DNA of 64,000 bases from Paenibacillus apiarius (GCF_017052585.1 NZ_JAFFHZ010000001.1:5580001-5644000), one strand, 5' to 3'; positions 1-9,314 are shown, counted from the stretch's first letter. The notes: generated by a model not told the origin, from the letters alone. Translations and numbers: made by a program.

Positions 1-397
1 GATGGTCAAGACCGGCGAGTTGAGCGCCCCGATCGTCATCGGACGCGATCATCTCGATTGCGGCTCCGTCGCTTCCCCGAACCGCGAGACGGAAAGCATG
101 AAGGACGGATCCGATGCGGTCGGCGATTGGGCGATTCTGAATGCGCTCATCAATACTTCGGCTGGCGCCTCCTGGGTATCGGTACATCATGGCGGCGGCG
201 TCGGCATGGGGTATTCGCTGCATGCCGGCATGGTTGTCGTCGCCGATGGCACGGAAGCTGCGGCGGAACGTCTGCGCTGCGTTTTGACGACGGATCCGGG
301 CATGGGAGTCATCCGCCATGCCGATGCGGGCTATGACGAAGCGATTGTGACCGCAGAGCAGCACGGGATTCGCGTGCCGATGCGCGAGCAACCTTAA
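1..397 (+). CDS. hutU: Urocanate hydratase, C-terminal end (partial)
   Basis: This is the last 131 or so codons of urocanase, the second enzyme of histidine degradation (urocanate to imidazolonepropionate). The reading frame is open at the left edge, so the gene starts outside the window. The conserved C-terminal blocks are clear: [46 protein letters not shown] and [17 protein letters not shown], all diagnostic of HutU. The family is normally about 550 residues, so roughly the last quarter is present. It ends 44 bp before hutI on the same strand, consistent with one hut operon. Confidence 0.97.
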   Translation, partial: MVKTGELSAPIVIGRDHLDCGSVASPNRETESMKDGSDAVGDWAILNALINTSAGASWVSVHHGGGVGMGYSLHAGMVVVADGTEAAAERLRCVLTTDPGMGVIRHADAGYDEAIVTAEQHGIRVPMREQP

Positions 398-441
398 CAT
401 ACATGCCACATTCAGAAAAGCAGTGAAGGAGGCTGGCTTCT

Positions 442-1737
442 TTGAAACAGATTGACTTGCTTCTTACGGGAATCGGATCTTTATATACGCCTGAAGGCAC
501 TCAGCCCCGCTATGGGGAAGAGATGGGGCGCATCCGCGAAACGACGGGTGCGGCAGTCGCGATTGAGCAAGGCCGAATCGCGCTAGTGGGAAAGGAAGAT
601 GAAGTGATTGCGGCTTTGGCGGGTATCCATATCGCCGAAACGATCGACGTTGGCGGGCGTATGGTGACACCCGGGCTGGTCGATCCGCATACCCATCTTG
701 TTCATGCCGGCTCGCGCGAGCATGAGCTGGCGATGAAGCGTTCCGGTGTGCCATATTTGGACATATTGGCTCAGGGGGGCGGAATTCTGAGCACTGTGAA
801 GTCTACGCGGACCGCGAGTGAACAAGAGCTGTATGACAAGGCCGGAAGAAGTCTTGATGAGATGCTGCTCCAAGGCGTGACGACAATCGAGGCCAAGAGC
901 GGCTACGGCCTGTCGTTAGAAACGGAGCTCAAGCAGCTGCGCGTGTCGCGCCGGCTTCATGATACGCACCCGGTGGACGTCGTGTCTACCTTCATGGGCG
1001 CGCATGCCGTTCCGGAAGAATATAAGGGCCGGTCTGATGATTTTGTGGACTTGGTCATTCGCGACATGCTGCCTGCCGTTGCGGAAGAAGGGCTGGCGGA
1101 ATTTTGCGACGTATTCTGCGAAGAAGGCGTATTCAATGTAGAGCAGTCGCGCCGCATCTTGGAGGAAGGCAAGCGTTTCGACTTGCAGCCCAAGATACAT
1201 GCCGATGAAATTGTGCCGCTGGGCGGTTCCGATCTGGCCGGGGAAGTCGGAGCCGTCTCCGCCGAACACCTGCTCACCACGACCGATCAAGGGCTGGCCA
1301 GTCTGGCTGCAGGGAATGTCGTCCCGGTCTTGCTTCCGGGAACGTCATTCAATTTAGGCTTGTCCCATCACGCTCGTGCCCGTGACATGATTGACAAGTT
1401 CCGGCTGCCGGTGGCTCTGTCCACCGATTACAATCCCGGTTCATGCCCGACCGAGTCCATCCAGCTTATCATTATGCTGGCATCCTTGAATTTGAAGATG
1501 ACACCCGAGGAAATATTGACCGCCTGCACATTGAATGCTGCCGCGGCGATTGGACGCGCGGGCGACATCGGTTCCATCGAACCGGGAAAGCGAGCGGACT
1601 TAACCATTTTCGATGCGCCGAATCTGGCTTACTTGCCGTATCATTTTGGCATCAATCACACATTCGGCGTCATCAAGAACGGTACGCCAGTCGCGTGGAA
1701 CCGTACTTTGACGGAGAAAGGAGGGATTGCGCGATGA
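442..1737 (+). CDS. hutI: Imidazolonepropionase
   Basis: A 431-residue amidohydrolase-fold enzyme that opens the imidazolone ring in the third step of histidine breakdown. The metal-binding DPHTHLVHAG block lies near residue 80, with HADEIVPLGG and LSTDYNPGSCPTES further on, all typical of HutI. The start is a TTG at 442, nine bases after a strong GAAGGAGG, and no better start exists. The stop codon overlaps the ATG of the following hutG remnant (ATGA-type junction), so the operon order was hutU-hutI-hutG. Confidence 0.97.
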   Translation: MKQIDLLLTGIGSLYTPEGTQPRYGEEMGRIRETTGAAVAIEQGRIALVGKEDEVIAALAGIHIAETIDVGGRMVTPGLVDPHTHLVHAGSREHELAMKRSGVPYLDILAQGGGILSTVKSTRTASEQELYDKAGRSLDEMLLQGVTTIEAKSGYGLSLETELKQLRVSRRLHDTHPVDVVSTFMGAHAVPEEYKGRSDDFVDLVIRDMLPAVAEEGLAEFCDVFCEEGVFNVEQSRRILEEGKRFDLQPKIHADEIVPLGGSDLAGEVGAVSAEHLLTTTDQGLASLAAGNVVPVLLPGTSFNLGLSHHARARDMIDKFRLPVALSTDYNPGSCPTESIQLIIMLASLNLKMTPEEILTACTLNAAAAIGRAGDIGSIEPGKRADLTIFDAPNLAYLPYHFGINHTFGVIKNGTPVAWNRTLTEKGGIAR

Positions 1738-2007
1738 TATCCCGCATCCCTTATCTCCGTTCACCGGAAGAAGCGGCATTTCGCGATCATATGGAGACGA
1801 AGGCCGCGCACTGGATCCGTCCGCGGGACGGGAGGAATGGATCCGTGGGATGCGCTAGACGCATTATACCGTCTTGGCACGCTGCCGCAAATCCAAGGAT
1901 TGGATTTCGTCTGCATTGATCCCGCGGTTGATGTCCGCAATGTGACCTGAAGATTGGCCGTTCAATTCATGCTGAGCTTCCTGAGCGGAAGGGCGAACCG
2001 AAGGTGA
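1734..2007 (+). pseudogene. hutG: Formimidoylglutamase remnant
   Basis: This decayed gene starts at an ATG overlapping the hutI stop. Its first 30 or so codons (PYLRSPEEAAFRDHMETKAA) look like the N-terminus of a formimidoylglutamase. Near 1838 the frame jumps to DPWDALDALYRLGTLPQIQG followed by LDFVCIDPAVDVRNVT, a C-terminal arginase-family block, so most of the middle is deleted. An in-frame TGA at 1948 then interrupts the tail, after which RLAVQFMLSFLSG continues in the same frame to a second stop at 2005-2007. The enzyme would convert N-formimidoylglutamate to glutamate. It cannot be functional here. The family identity is inferred from position and these short matches. Confidence 0.8.
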
Positions 2008-2029
2008 ATTCTACCGCTATTGAATCTGC

Positions 2030-2056
2030 AGCTGCCGGGATCTTCTCGGCAGCTTT
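2030..2056 (+). terminator. hut operon terminator
   Basis: An 8-bp perfect stem (AGCTGCCG / CGGCAGCT) with a 9-base loop and a TTTT tract follows the hutG remnant. Confidence 0.7.
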
Positions 2057-2211
2057 TGTTGTGTTCGCACAACCTTCATTCGAATTCCGCACATGATCCT
2101 TACAAAAATGCCAGCTTCGTGAAAGGGAAATCCATCGCACTTTTTTGACCGATATGCGAAAATCAAATCATAATAAACCAGTTAACAAACCTAAATGAAG
2201 AGGTGATTTTA

Positions 2212-2541
2212 ATGAAATCCAATCACGTGTTATCGTCTCTATGTTATTTCAGCATCCTATTTGCGCCGCTGCTGCTTCCCATAATCGTGCTTCTTATTGC
2301 AACAGACGAAGTAAAGGTTCACGCCAAAAAAGCGTTGTGGACGCATCTCATTCCGTGTTTATCAGTTGTCATCGGTCTAGCGCTGTCTGCTGGGGTCGGA
2401 TTCGGTGTTCAGGATATAGCGGCGTTTAGCATCGGTTTATTATTAACGTATGCAGTTTTTATACTGACCGCAATTTATTATTTCTTCTGGAATCTCGTGA
2501 AAGGCGTGCGTGTACTGAACAGTGGCGCTATCGCAGGGTAA
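2212..2541 (+). CDS. DUF4870-like small membrane protein
   Basis: A 109-residue hydrophobic protein with about three membrane segments (residues 8-27, 46-67 and 76-97). The pattern of a first helix followed by ATDEVKVHAKKAL, then helices, resembles the DUF4870 family, small bacterial membrane proteins of unknown function. I chose the ATG at 2212, eight bases after AGAGG; a GTG at 2203 lies inside the ribosome-binding sequence. It appears monocistronic, with a hairpin downstream. Confidence 0.7.
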   Translation: MKSNHVLSSLCYFSILFAPLLLPIIVLLIATDEVKVHAKKALWTHLIPCLSVVIGLALSAGVGFGVQDIAAFSIGLLLTYAVFILTAIYYFFWNLVKGVRVLNSGAIAG

Positions 2542-2599
2542 TCGGTAGACATGCCGTGGCCTTGCGGAAGCCCATCGCAACAAATAACAGGAATTACAG

Positions 2600-2634
2600 C
2601 CATTCAGCCTCCAATAGCGGTTGGATGGTTTTTA
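2600..2634 (+). terminator. Intrinsic terminator
   Basis: A 10-bp stem with G-U pairs (CCATTCAGCC / GGTTGGATGG) followed by a T-rich run, downstream of the DUF4870-like gene. Confidence 0.6.
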
Positions 2635-2713
2635 TTTTCTTTTGACTTCAAATCTAATTTAATGGTATATTTTATCGGCATTTGAATGCGATTGCAGATA
2701 GGAAAGGAATGTA

Positions 2714-2935
2714 GTGGAAGTGACAACAAGCGAAGACACAAAGCCGAAATTAATGCCGACTAAAATCTTGAAATGCAGAAATCCGGAGTGCAAGGCGTGG
2801 GTGAGGGACGAATTTGCAACTGCGGAGCAAAGCTGTCCGCTCTGCAACGGCCCCATGCTTAGAAGCATCAAGCATTTGCCTGCCGTCCAAAACAAGGTGA
2901 AGCCGCAGCCGCGCAAACGGAAATCTGAATTTTAA
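2714..2935 (+). CDS. YdjO-like zinc-ribbon protein
   Basis: A 73-residue soluble protein with two paired-cysteine knuckles, CRNPEC near residues 22-27 and CPLCNGPM near 41-48, followed by a basic tail (PQPRKRKSEF). This matches the small cold-inducible YdjO family of Bacillales, whose function is unknown; the cysteines suggest zinc binding. It starts with GTG after AGGAAAGG and has its own terminator. Confidence 0.75.
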   Translation: MEVTTSEDTKPKLMPTKILKCRNPECKAWVRDEFATAEQSCPLCNGPMLRSIKHLPAVQNKVKPQPRKRKSEF

Positions 2936-2952
2936 TAAATAAAAGTACATAA

Positions 2953-2998
2953 ACAGAACCGCAGCAGCCCGGGGGAGGGTACACGGTTCTGTTTTTTT
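2953..2998 (+). terminator. Intrinsic terminator
   Basis: A 9-bp stem (ACAGAACCG / CGGTTCTGT) with a T7 tract. Confidence 0.85.
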
Positions 2999-3011
2999 AT
3001 ATCGGTGCCGA

Positions 3012-4289
3012 TTATCTTTGTATCATCTGATCACGATTCGGTCCGACGGAAATCCGGCGAATCGGCACGCCAAGCTGGCGTTCCATATACAGCACGTAAT
3101 CTTGGGCTTGCTGCGGCAAGGCGTCGAAGCGGCGTATGCCCGAAATATCGCACATCCATCCAGGCAAGGATGTCAAGACGGGTCTCGCCTCATCGATCCG
3201 GGCCGAGACAGGGAAATCAGCCGTGACGACCGAGTCTAGCTCATACGCTTCGCAGACCGGAATCTCCGGCAAATAACCAAGCACATCGAGGTTGGTCAAT
3301 ACGACTTCGGTAGCTCCCTGCACAGCGCAACCATATCTTGTAGCCACAACGTCGAACCATCCCATCCGTCTCGGACGTCCGGTCTTAACGCCGAATTCAC
3401 CGGCGTCACCGCCACGCCGCCGCAATTCATCCGCCTCCCGCCCTCCGATTTCGGAGACGAACGGGCCGGCGCCAACGCAGCTGGAATATGCCTTAACGAC
3501 GGCGACCACATGCCGTATCGCAGACGGAGGCAGTCCTGCTCCGACAGCAGCGAAGCCTGCCAGTGTCGAAGAAGAAGTGGAATGCGGGTATATCCCGTGG
3601 TCCGGGTCGCGCAGCGCGCCAAGCTGCCCTTCCAGCAAGATGGGTTCGCCGTTCTGCAATGCCGTCTGCAGCAAGACCGTCGAATTGCACAAGTACGGTT
3701 TTATTTTCTCCGCTTCTTCCACCAACTGCGGCACTAACGACTCTGCATCCAGTGTTGGTTTGTTATAGAGATGGGTCAACAAGATGTTCTTTGCTTCAAG
3801 GGAAGCTTGAATGCGTGCTTTCAACCGTGCTTCATCATACAAATCGGCAACCTGTATACCTAATTTTAAATATTTATCCGAGTAAAAGGGAGCGATGCCC
3901 GACTTGGTGGAACCGAATTTCCGCTCTGCCAACCGTTCTTCTTCCAGCTCGTCGAACAAACGGTGGTATGGCAGGACGACCTGCGCGCGATCGGATATGC
4001 GCAGATCTGGCTCTGGCACGCCTCTGGCGAGCAGAGCGTCGCGCTCCGACAATAGGGCAGTCATGTCAAGTGCCACTCCCGGTCCAATCACATTGACGAC
4101 ATTGGGGTGAAATACGCCAGACGGGAGCAAATGAAGCGCGAATTTTCCATAGCCGTTAATGATCGTATGTCCGGCATTGCTTCCTCCTTGATAACGAACG
4201 ACATATTTCGATTCTGCTGCGAGCGCGTCCGTTACTTTCCCTTTGCCTTCATCGCCCCAATTCGCCCCGACAATCGCTGTTACTGTCAT
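3012..4289 (-). CDS. purA: Adenylosuccinate synthase, clostridial type
   Basis: A 425-residue enzyme joining IMP and aspartate with GTP hydrolysis in AMP synthesis. The N-terminal NWGDEGKGK loop holds the catalytic Asp, GGSNAGHT holds the catalytic His, and KTGRPRRMGWFD is the late signature. Several blocks differ from the usual Bacillus enzyme: GANWGDEGKGK rather than GTQWGDEGKGK, EGQLGALRDPDHGIYP rather than the EGAQG form, and GSTKSGIAPFYSDK. They read like clostridial PurA. With a dedicated divergent LysR gene, this may be a second purA rather than the housekeeping copy, but only the genome can tell. Function is confident; paralogue status is inference. Confidence 0.93.
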   Translation of the reverse strand: MTVTAIVGANWGDEGKGKVTDALAAESKYVVRYQGGSNAGHTIINGYGKFALHLLPSGVFHPNVVNVIGPGVALDMTALLSERDALLARGVPEPDLRISDRAQVVLPYHRLFDELEEERLAERKFGSTKSGIAPFYSDKYLKLGIQVADLYDEARLKARIQASLEAKNILLTHLYNKPTLDAESLVPQLVEEAEKIKPYLCNSTVLLQTALQNGEPILLEGQLGALRDPDHGIYPHSTSSSTLAGFAAVGAGLPPSAIRHVVAVVKAYSSCVGAGPFVSEIGGREADELRRRGGDAGEFGVKTGRPRRMGWFDVVATRYGCAVQGATEVVLTNLDVLGYLPEIPVCEAYELDSVVTADFPVSARIDEARPVLTSLPGWMCDISGIRRFDALPQQAQDYVLYMERQLGVPIRRISVGPNRDQMIQR

Positions 4290-4389
4290 CCTAACGCCTC
4301 CATATCACCGATTTGGTGGTCTTTTTAATTGAAACCATTCCCTGTCTTCATTATAATAAAAACAATTAAATAAATATAATTAATAGCTT

Positions 4390-4404
4390 TTATATTTAAT
4401 ATAA
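4390..4404. promoter_or_regulatory. Perfect 15-bp palindrome before the LysR gene
   Basis: TTATATTTAATATAA is a perfect 7-1-7 palindrome just upstream of the LysR ribosome binding site, in the shared purA/lysR control region. Its position suits autoregulation, but its AT-richness means chance or a promoter element is possible. Confidence 0.4.
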
Positions 4405-4418
4405 AGGTGGTTTATGCA

Positions 4419-5300
4419 GTGGCGACAAATTTGGATTGGTATCGGGTGTTCTATGTGACAGCCAGACAGGGCAGCTTCTCCAAAGCGGCAGAAGCTCTGT
4501 TTATTACGCAGCCTGCCGTCAGCTATGCGATCAAGCAGCTGGAGACAGCGCTGGGCGGCAAGCTGTTCTCCCGGACACCGAGAGGGGTAACGTTAACGGC
4601 AGAAGGGGAGGTGCTGTTCAAGCACATCGAGCAAGCATATGGCTTCTTGGCAGCTGCGGAGCGGAAGGTGGCCGAAATGCATCAACTGCTCTGCGGCGAA
4701 GTTCGCATCGGGGCGGGCGACAGCCTATGCAAGCATTACTTGTTGCCTTATTTGGAGAGCTTTCATGCGGCTTTTCCCGATATTAAAATTCAAGTAACGA
4801 ACCGGACCTCGCAAGAGACCGTTCAATTGCTGAAGGAGGGTAAGATCGATTTCGGCATCGTCAATTTGCCGATCGAGGACAAGCAAGCTCAAATTCGTGA
4901 AGCCGCCGTAATTCAGGACTGTTTCGTTGCCGGTGAAAAATATAAGCATGCTGCAAGGAAGCCGCTGTCTGTGCAAGAACTGAGTGAATATCCAATAATC
5001 CTGCTTGAACAAGGGAGCAGCTCGCGGAAGTTTATCGATCGCTGCGTTCAGCGTGCAGGCGTGACTATTCAACCGGAAATCGAATTGGGCAGCGTCGATT
5101 TATTGGTTCAATTCGCCAGGATTGGACTGGGGATTTCTTGCGTGGTGAAGGATTATATCCGTGATGAGCTGAGGCAGGGGATTCTATACGAGATTGTGCT
5201 CGAAGATCCGATTCCCCCGCGCAGCATCGGCATCATCACATCGAAAGAAATGCCGCTATCCGTGGCGGCCACTCAATTCCTCCAGCTGCTGCAAGCGTGA
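4419..5300 (+). CDS. LysR-family transcriptional regulator
   Basis: A regulator of about 293 residues with an N-terminal winged helix-turn-helix (FYVTARQGSFSKAAEALFIT, QPAVSYAIKQLE) and a C-terminal LysR effector domain that includes RIGAGDSLCKHYLLP. A GTG at 4419, eight bases after AAAGGTGG, is preferred over a GTG at 4407 that overlaps the ribosome binding site. It is transcribed divergently from purA, the classic layout for a LysR protein controlling its neighbour, so purA is the likely target. The effector is unknown. Confidence 0.9.
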   Translation: MATNLDWYRVFYVTARQGSFSKAAEALFITQPAVSYAIKQLETALGGKLFSRTPRGVTLTAEGEVLFKHIEQAYGFLAAAERKVAEMHQLLCGEVRIGAGDSLCKHYLLPYLESFHAAFPDIKIQVTNRTSQETVQLLKEGKIDFGIVNLPIEDKQAQIREAAVIQDCFVAGEKYKHAARKPLSVQELSEYPIILLEQGSSSRKFIDRCVQRAGVTIQPEIELGSVDLLVQFARIGLGISCVVKDYIRDELRQGILYEIVLEDPIPPRSIGIITSKEMPLSVAATQFLQLLQA

Positions 5301-5349
5301 AAGAGCGAACATTACGCTGGAGACTGAATCCGCGCTCGTGTATTATGAC

Positions 5350-5389
5350 GGAATGCCCTAGCGGCGGCCATCCACTGCCAAGGCATTCC
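5350..5389. terminator. Hairpin between convergent genes
   Basis: An 8-bp stem (GGAATGCC / GGCATTCC) between the convergent LysR and gerC ends. There is no long T tract, so it is a weak terminator call. Confidence 0.4.
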
Positions 5390-6540
5390 TAACGGCGCAA
5401 CCGGTTCATTCCGGCATGCTCGATATGAACGTTGACCTCGATAGAATCGAGCGAGTCGGGTTTCAGTTGCAGCAATGCTCCATTTTGCGCTCGTTTCCAC
5501 ATCTTGTTGCAATTCCGGTAGACATACTTCCGCAGCGAGTACACATCGGCCTTTTTACGAAGCCCCTGTTCCAATGTATGCCGCACTTCGTCACGTATTT
5601 CTTGCTTGGCAAGCGAGATGATTTCTGCTTCGCTCAAACTCCCCGTTACTTCCTCTATGTAGCCGTCGACATCTATTTTTAGCTTGAACTTGGGATCGAG
5701 ACCCCGAATAGCAACGGAAAGGCTCGATTTGGGTTTGGTCATCGCAAGCACGGCTTCCGGCTTCTCTCCGCTGCCGATATTGATGGGGGTTCGTGTGATT
5801 TTATCGGATAGCCATCTTATGCCGTACATATGCTTTAGATTGAACCAGCTTCGAAAGATGCCGTCTTGAAGCGCATATACGCCGTTGATTTGATACTGGT
5901 CGACTTCCTTATCATTCTCCGTCCATTTCTTCTTATTGATCGACATACTCGGCAGCAGCAGTGTGGATCCCGGCTCATTCAATTCCACAACCATACGATA
6001 GAGCTGAACGGGTGGAATATAAGCTTGCTGCTTTAACACATCATTCGGAGCATGGAGTATGGATGCAACGGGGGATTCGTTGAAAGGAATCGGCAAGATA
6101 AATAAATCAGGGATAGATTCTTTCGTCCCAAAGACCCATGGCGTGTATCGAATTCCGGAAAACCGAAATACTGAATCGATCATCTTATTCACATCTTGTT
6201 GCAGCGCATGTTCGCTAAAAATGATCACCGCTGTATGATCCCATAAAATTTGCAACGAAGAAGTGGTATACAAGTCGTTAACGGCAGAATCGAGCGAGTA
6301 GCCTTCGCCGCGCCCGACCCACACCGGTGTTTTGCCTGTGCTCTTCATTCCTTCTTGCTTGGCAACGTTGGAGAAGTCTAGAGACTGGGTATACACGACA
6401 TATTTACCATCCTTATAGTCGATACCTAGGGCGGCGATATAGTTGATGTCCTGCACACTTCTGATATCCCAGCAGCCTGCCAGCGAGAGTATTATCATGC
6501 AGCACGCGCCGAACAGGATGCATGCGTTGCGCATCCTCAT
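5389..6540 (-). CDS. gerC: Ger(x)C germinant-receptor lipoprotein
   Basis: A 383-residue protein with a lipoprotein signal (ILSLAGC, lipid-modified Cys near residue 23) followed by WDIRSVQDINYIAALGID, typical of GerAC/GerKC subunits. In dormant spores this subunit sits on the inner membrane with the A and B subunits and is needed for germinant response. It is the last gene of the B-A-C operon and overlaps gerA by 4 bp (ATGA), so translation is probably coupled. The ligand cannot be read from sequence. Confidence 0.93.
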   Translation of the reverse strand: MRMRNACILFGACCMIILSLAGCWDIRSVQDINYIAALGIDYKDGKYVVYTQSLDFSNVAKQEGMKSTGKTPVWVGRGEGYSLDSAVNDLYTTSSLQILWDHTAVIIFSEHALQQDVNKMIDSVFRFSGIRYTPWVFGTKESIPDLFILPIPFNESPVASILHAPNDVLKQQAYIPPVQLYRMVVELNEPGSTLLLPSMSINKKKWTENDKEVDQYQINGVYALQDGIFRSWFNLKHMYGIRWLSDKITRTPINIGSGEKPEAVLAMTKPKSSLSVAIRGLDPKFKLKIDVDGYIEEVTGSLSEAEIISLAKQEIRDEVRHTLEQGLRKKADVYSLRKYVYRNCNKMWKRAQNGALLQLKPDSLDSIEVNVHIEHAGMNRLRR

Positions 6541-8042
6541 GTCGAGTCATCTCCTTGCCGCGTATCATCGGTCGTATTCAGCATCGCCGGACGCCGTTTC
6601 AGCCATTTGACCGGAACACCGAACAGCGACTGGAGCATGTCTTTGAAAATAGGAGGCGACAACGGAGCAAGGTAGGGAATCCCGAAAGATTGCAATGTCG
6701 ACAAATAAACAAGGATAGCCAGCATCATCAAGAAAAAACCATACATGCCGAGCACGGATGAACCAATGAGCACGAGCAGACGCAAGATGCTGACCGTGCC
6801 GCTTAACGTCTGATTGACAAGCGTAAAGGTGGCAACTGCAGTAACGGCTGCCACGACGAGCGTCGTAGGCGAGCTAAGTCCGGCACGAATAGAGGCATCC
6901 CCGACGATTAAGCCTCCAACGACGGCGATGGTCTGGCCAACCGCTTTCGGCAAGCGGATGCCTGCTTCGCGGAAGATTTCAAATAAGCCGAGCATCAGAA
7001 TCATTTCCATGGGCGCGGACAATGGCAGCCCCAGACGGGAAGTCGTAACCGTCGCCAAGAGCGGGAATGGGAGTTGTTCCAGGCCAAATGCGATCAAGGC
7101 AATCCAGAAACCCGGCATAAAAATGGAAACGAACAGCCCGATGATGCGCAATATTCTTTGAAACGTCACAAAGAAATAAGGAAAATGGATATCCTCCGGC
7201 GATTTAAGCGTCAATACCAAATTGGCTGGACCGAGAAGCACCATTGGCGATCCATCGACTATGATGATGAAGCGGCCCCGCACAAGCGCTTGCACGACAT
7301 AATCGGGACGTCCGATATAATCGAGAAGCGGGAACAAGGCATACTTCGAATCGCCCAGCGCTTCTCCAAGCTGGGAGCTGCTTACGACGGCGTCGGTATC
7401 GATCTGTCCGAGCCGTTGTCTGACTTCATTCAACATATCCGGATTCGCGATATCCGCTATATACAGCAATGACACCTTCGTCTGGCTGCGCAGCCCGATG
7501 GAATAGGACTCGCACTTCAACGAACGGGTCCGCATCCGCTTGCGTATGAGTGCCACATTCGTGGACAAGCTCTCCGTAAAGCCATCTTTCGGACCTTTTA
7601 TTGAAATTTCCGTATTCGACTCTTCGGGGGAGCGATTCGGCGGGTCTGCAATATTGACCGAGTAGAACAGGTTGTCCCGTTCAAATCCGATGATGAGCTG
7701 ACCCGAGAACAGGATTGCCTCAGCCGCCTGTATTCCTGCCGCTGGATCGAGCGGCTGCAGCGCAAGCGGATTGTTGCGGAGCAAGCTGTCCAAGGAATGC
7801 GCATCTTCCAGCAGCGCCTTCAATTGCGGAATGACATACTGGTTCAGCTGCTTAATGTCTGCCAGGCCATCGCAATAAATTAATGTAACTTTATAAAAAT
7901 TGCTGCCGGGACCGAATAAATGGATCTCGCTCCGGATATCGCCGCATCCAGCCAGGCATGTCAATAAACGTTCGACCGTTAACGGCACCTGTTCTGCTTG
8001 CTCATTGAACGGGTTAGGAGTCGGAACAAGATTCTTGTTCAT
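6537..8042 (-). CDS. gerA: GerA-family germinant-receptor subunit
   Basis: A 501-residue spore germination protein with a soluble N-terminal domain (about residues 1-270) and a C-terminal domain of about five membrane helices (FVSIFMPGFWIALIAF, then GLPLSAPMEMILML). I chose the ATG at 8042 because AAAGGAG lies ten bases upstream; a longer frame exists but overlaps gerB further. The 29-bp overlap with gerB and the 4-bp overlap with gerC show a tightly coupled operon. GerA subunits form the ion-channel part of germinant receptors in current models. Confidence 0.95.
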   Translation of the reverse strand: MNKNLVPTPNPFNEQAEQVPLTVERLLTCLAGCGDIRSEIHLFGPGSNFYKVTLIYCDGLADIKQLNQYVIPQLKALLEDAHSLDSLLRNNPLALQPLDPAAGIQAAEAILFSGQLIIGFERDNLFYSVNIADPPNRSPEESNTEISIKGPKDGFTESLSTNVALIRKRMRTRSLKCESYSIGLRSQTKVSLLYIADIANPDMLNEVRQRLGQIDTDAVVSSSQLGEALGDSKYALFPLLDYIGRPDYVVQALVRGRFIIIVDGSPMVLLGPANLVLTLKSPEDIHFPYFFVTFQRILRIIGLFVSIFMPGFWIALIAFGLEQLPFPLLATVTTSRLGLPLSAPMEMILMLGLFEIFREAGIRLPKAVGQTIAVVGGLIVGDASIRAGLSSPTTLVVAAVTAVATFTLVNQTLSGTVSILRLLVLIGSSVLGMYGFFLMMLAILVYLSTLQSFGIPYLAPLSPPIFKDMLQSLFGVPVKWLKRRPAMLNTTDDTRQGDDST

Positions 8043-9138
8043 GTGCAGCCGCTCCTTTGGATTGTCGTTGATGGCTGGCGGCCAGAAGAGCAAGCAGCAA
8101 TGACAGCAGAACAAGCCCAAAGGTTACGCCAGGAAAATAAAAGGAATGCAGCATTTCTACAAAACGAATGTCATCATTATCCGCAAGTATGGCTGCGCAT
8201 AGAATGACCGCTGCCAACAGCCCGGCGCCGACTCGTTGGTGCGGGCCGCGCAGCGGCAATAAATCCAAAATAAGAAACAACTCCAACGAAATCCGGATAA
8301 ACGAACCGGATAACCATTGATAAATGGAAAGAAAATCTACATGTTCGATATATTTTCCCGCCGTTACAATTCTCCATTGCTCGAAAGCGGGATAACGCAT
8401 CGAGGACGCATTGACAGCCCCAAAGTTGGCGATTGAGTCCAGATAAGGGCCAATGGTTAATCCGGCCAAAATGACTGCCAACGCCGCCATGCCCCAGAAG
8501 CCAGGCTTCTTCGAAAGATGGGGCTGCAGCAAAATGACAACAATCAATTCCGCCATCCCGCCTCCGATAAGCACCAATCCGCGTATGACCGGGGCAATGC
8601 CATTCTCCAGCACCGGCAGAAGAAGTGAATAATCTTTGAATTGGAAATTTGCTCCCATCACGAAATAGCCTAGTACGATGACGACCGGAAGAAGGATTCC
8701 CGCGCAAATGGCGATAGCCTGAATGCCGGCAAGCGCGCTCGCTAGCGAAAGCAAGACCATTGTAGCGGTAATGACAACTGTCGGTGTGTTCGGCAGATAG
8801 GATATTTTCGTCCATGTAGACGTGTCCTTTAACGTGACAAACGCAGCCAGCAGCAAATATGCGACAAACAGCAGCGTGATAATCCACGCCGTTGCCGCTC
8901 CGCCTAATTTGTAAAGCCATGGGAACAGCGCGTCGCTTCCTTTCTTGCGTATAATCCAGATGAGAAGCGGGATCCAGCATAGGCTAAGAACCAACGCCAA
9001 CAATACGCTTATCCAACCATCTTTATGCGTTTGCCGCAACAAAAGCGGAATGACAGTAACATGGTTCAACAGCCCCGTGGACATTACCAATATGAAACAG
9101 GTTTGCAGATAGGTAATGGAATGGCGTGGCGACATCAT
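8014..9138 (-). CDS. gerB: GerB-family germination permease
   Basis: A 374-residue integral membrane protein with about ten helices, of the spore-germination permease family within the APC superfamily. The opening ISYLQT-like region (HSITYLQTCFILVMSTGL) and FLSIYQWLSGSFIRISLELF are characteristic. Known GerB subunits bind the germinant. It starts at ATG 9138 after GGAG, with a second ATG directly following, and is the first gene of the operon (order B-A-C rather than the common A-B-C). Confidence 0.93.
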   Translation of the reverse strand: MMSPRHSITYLQTCFILVMSTGLLNHVTVIPLLLRQTHKDGWISVLLALVLSLCWIPLLIWIIRKKGSDALFPWLYKLGGAATAWIITLLFVAYLLLAAFVTLKDTSTWTKISYLPNTPTVVITATMVLLSLASALAGIQAIAICAGILLPVVIVLGYFVMGANFQFKDYSLLLPVLENGIAPVIRGLVLIGGGMAELIVVILLQPHLSKKPGFWGMAALAVILAGLTIGPYLDSIANFGAVNASSMRYPAFEQWRIVTAGKYIEHVDFLSIYQWLSGSFIRISLELFLILDLLPLRGPHQRVGAGLLAAVILCAAILADNDDIRFVEMLHSFYFPGVTFGLVLLSLLLALLAASHQRQSKGAAAHEQESCSDS

Positions 9139-9239
9139 CTGTTCTCCTTCGTGCAGTTATTATGCTGCAGCTGCAGTATTGTGTTGACAACCATTAGTGT
9201 TAGTCGAATCCATGAAAATCATCCCATAAACAGCAAAAA

Positions 9240-9269
9240 GAAGGCAGCAACCTGCTGGTTGCTGCCTTC
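9240..9269 (-). terminator. Intrinsic terminator of the ytaF operon
   Basis: A 13-bp perfect stem (GAAGGCAGCAACC / GGTTGCTGCCTTC), with a T5 tract when read on the minus strand, downstream of ytaF. Confidence 0.85.
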
Positions 9270-9314
9270 TCTTAATAAAATAGTAGGACCGGTGGGGCTC
9301 TGAATGGCGTTGCT

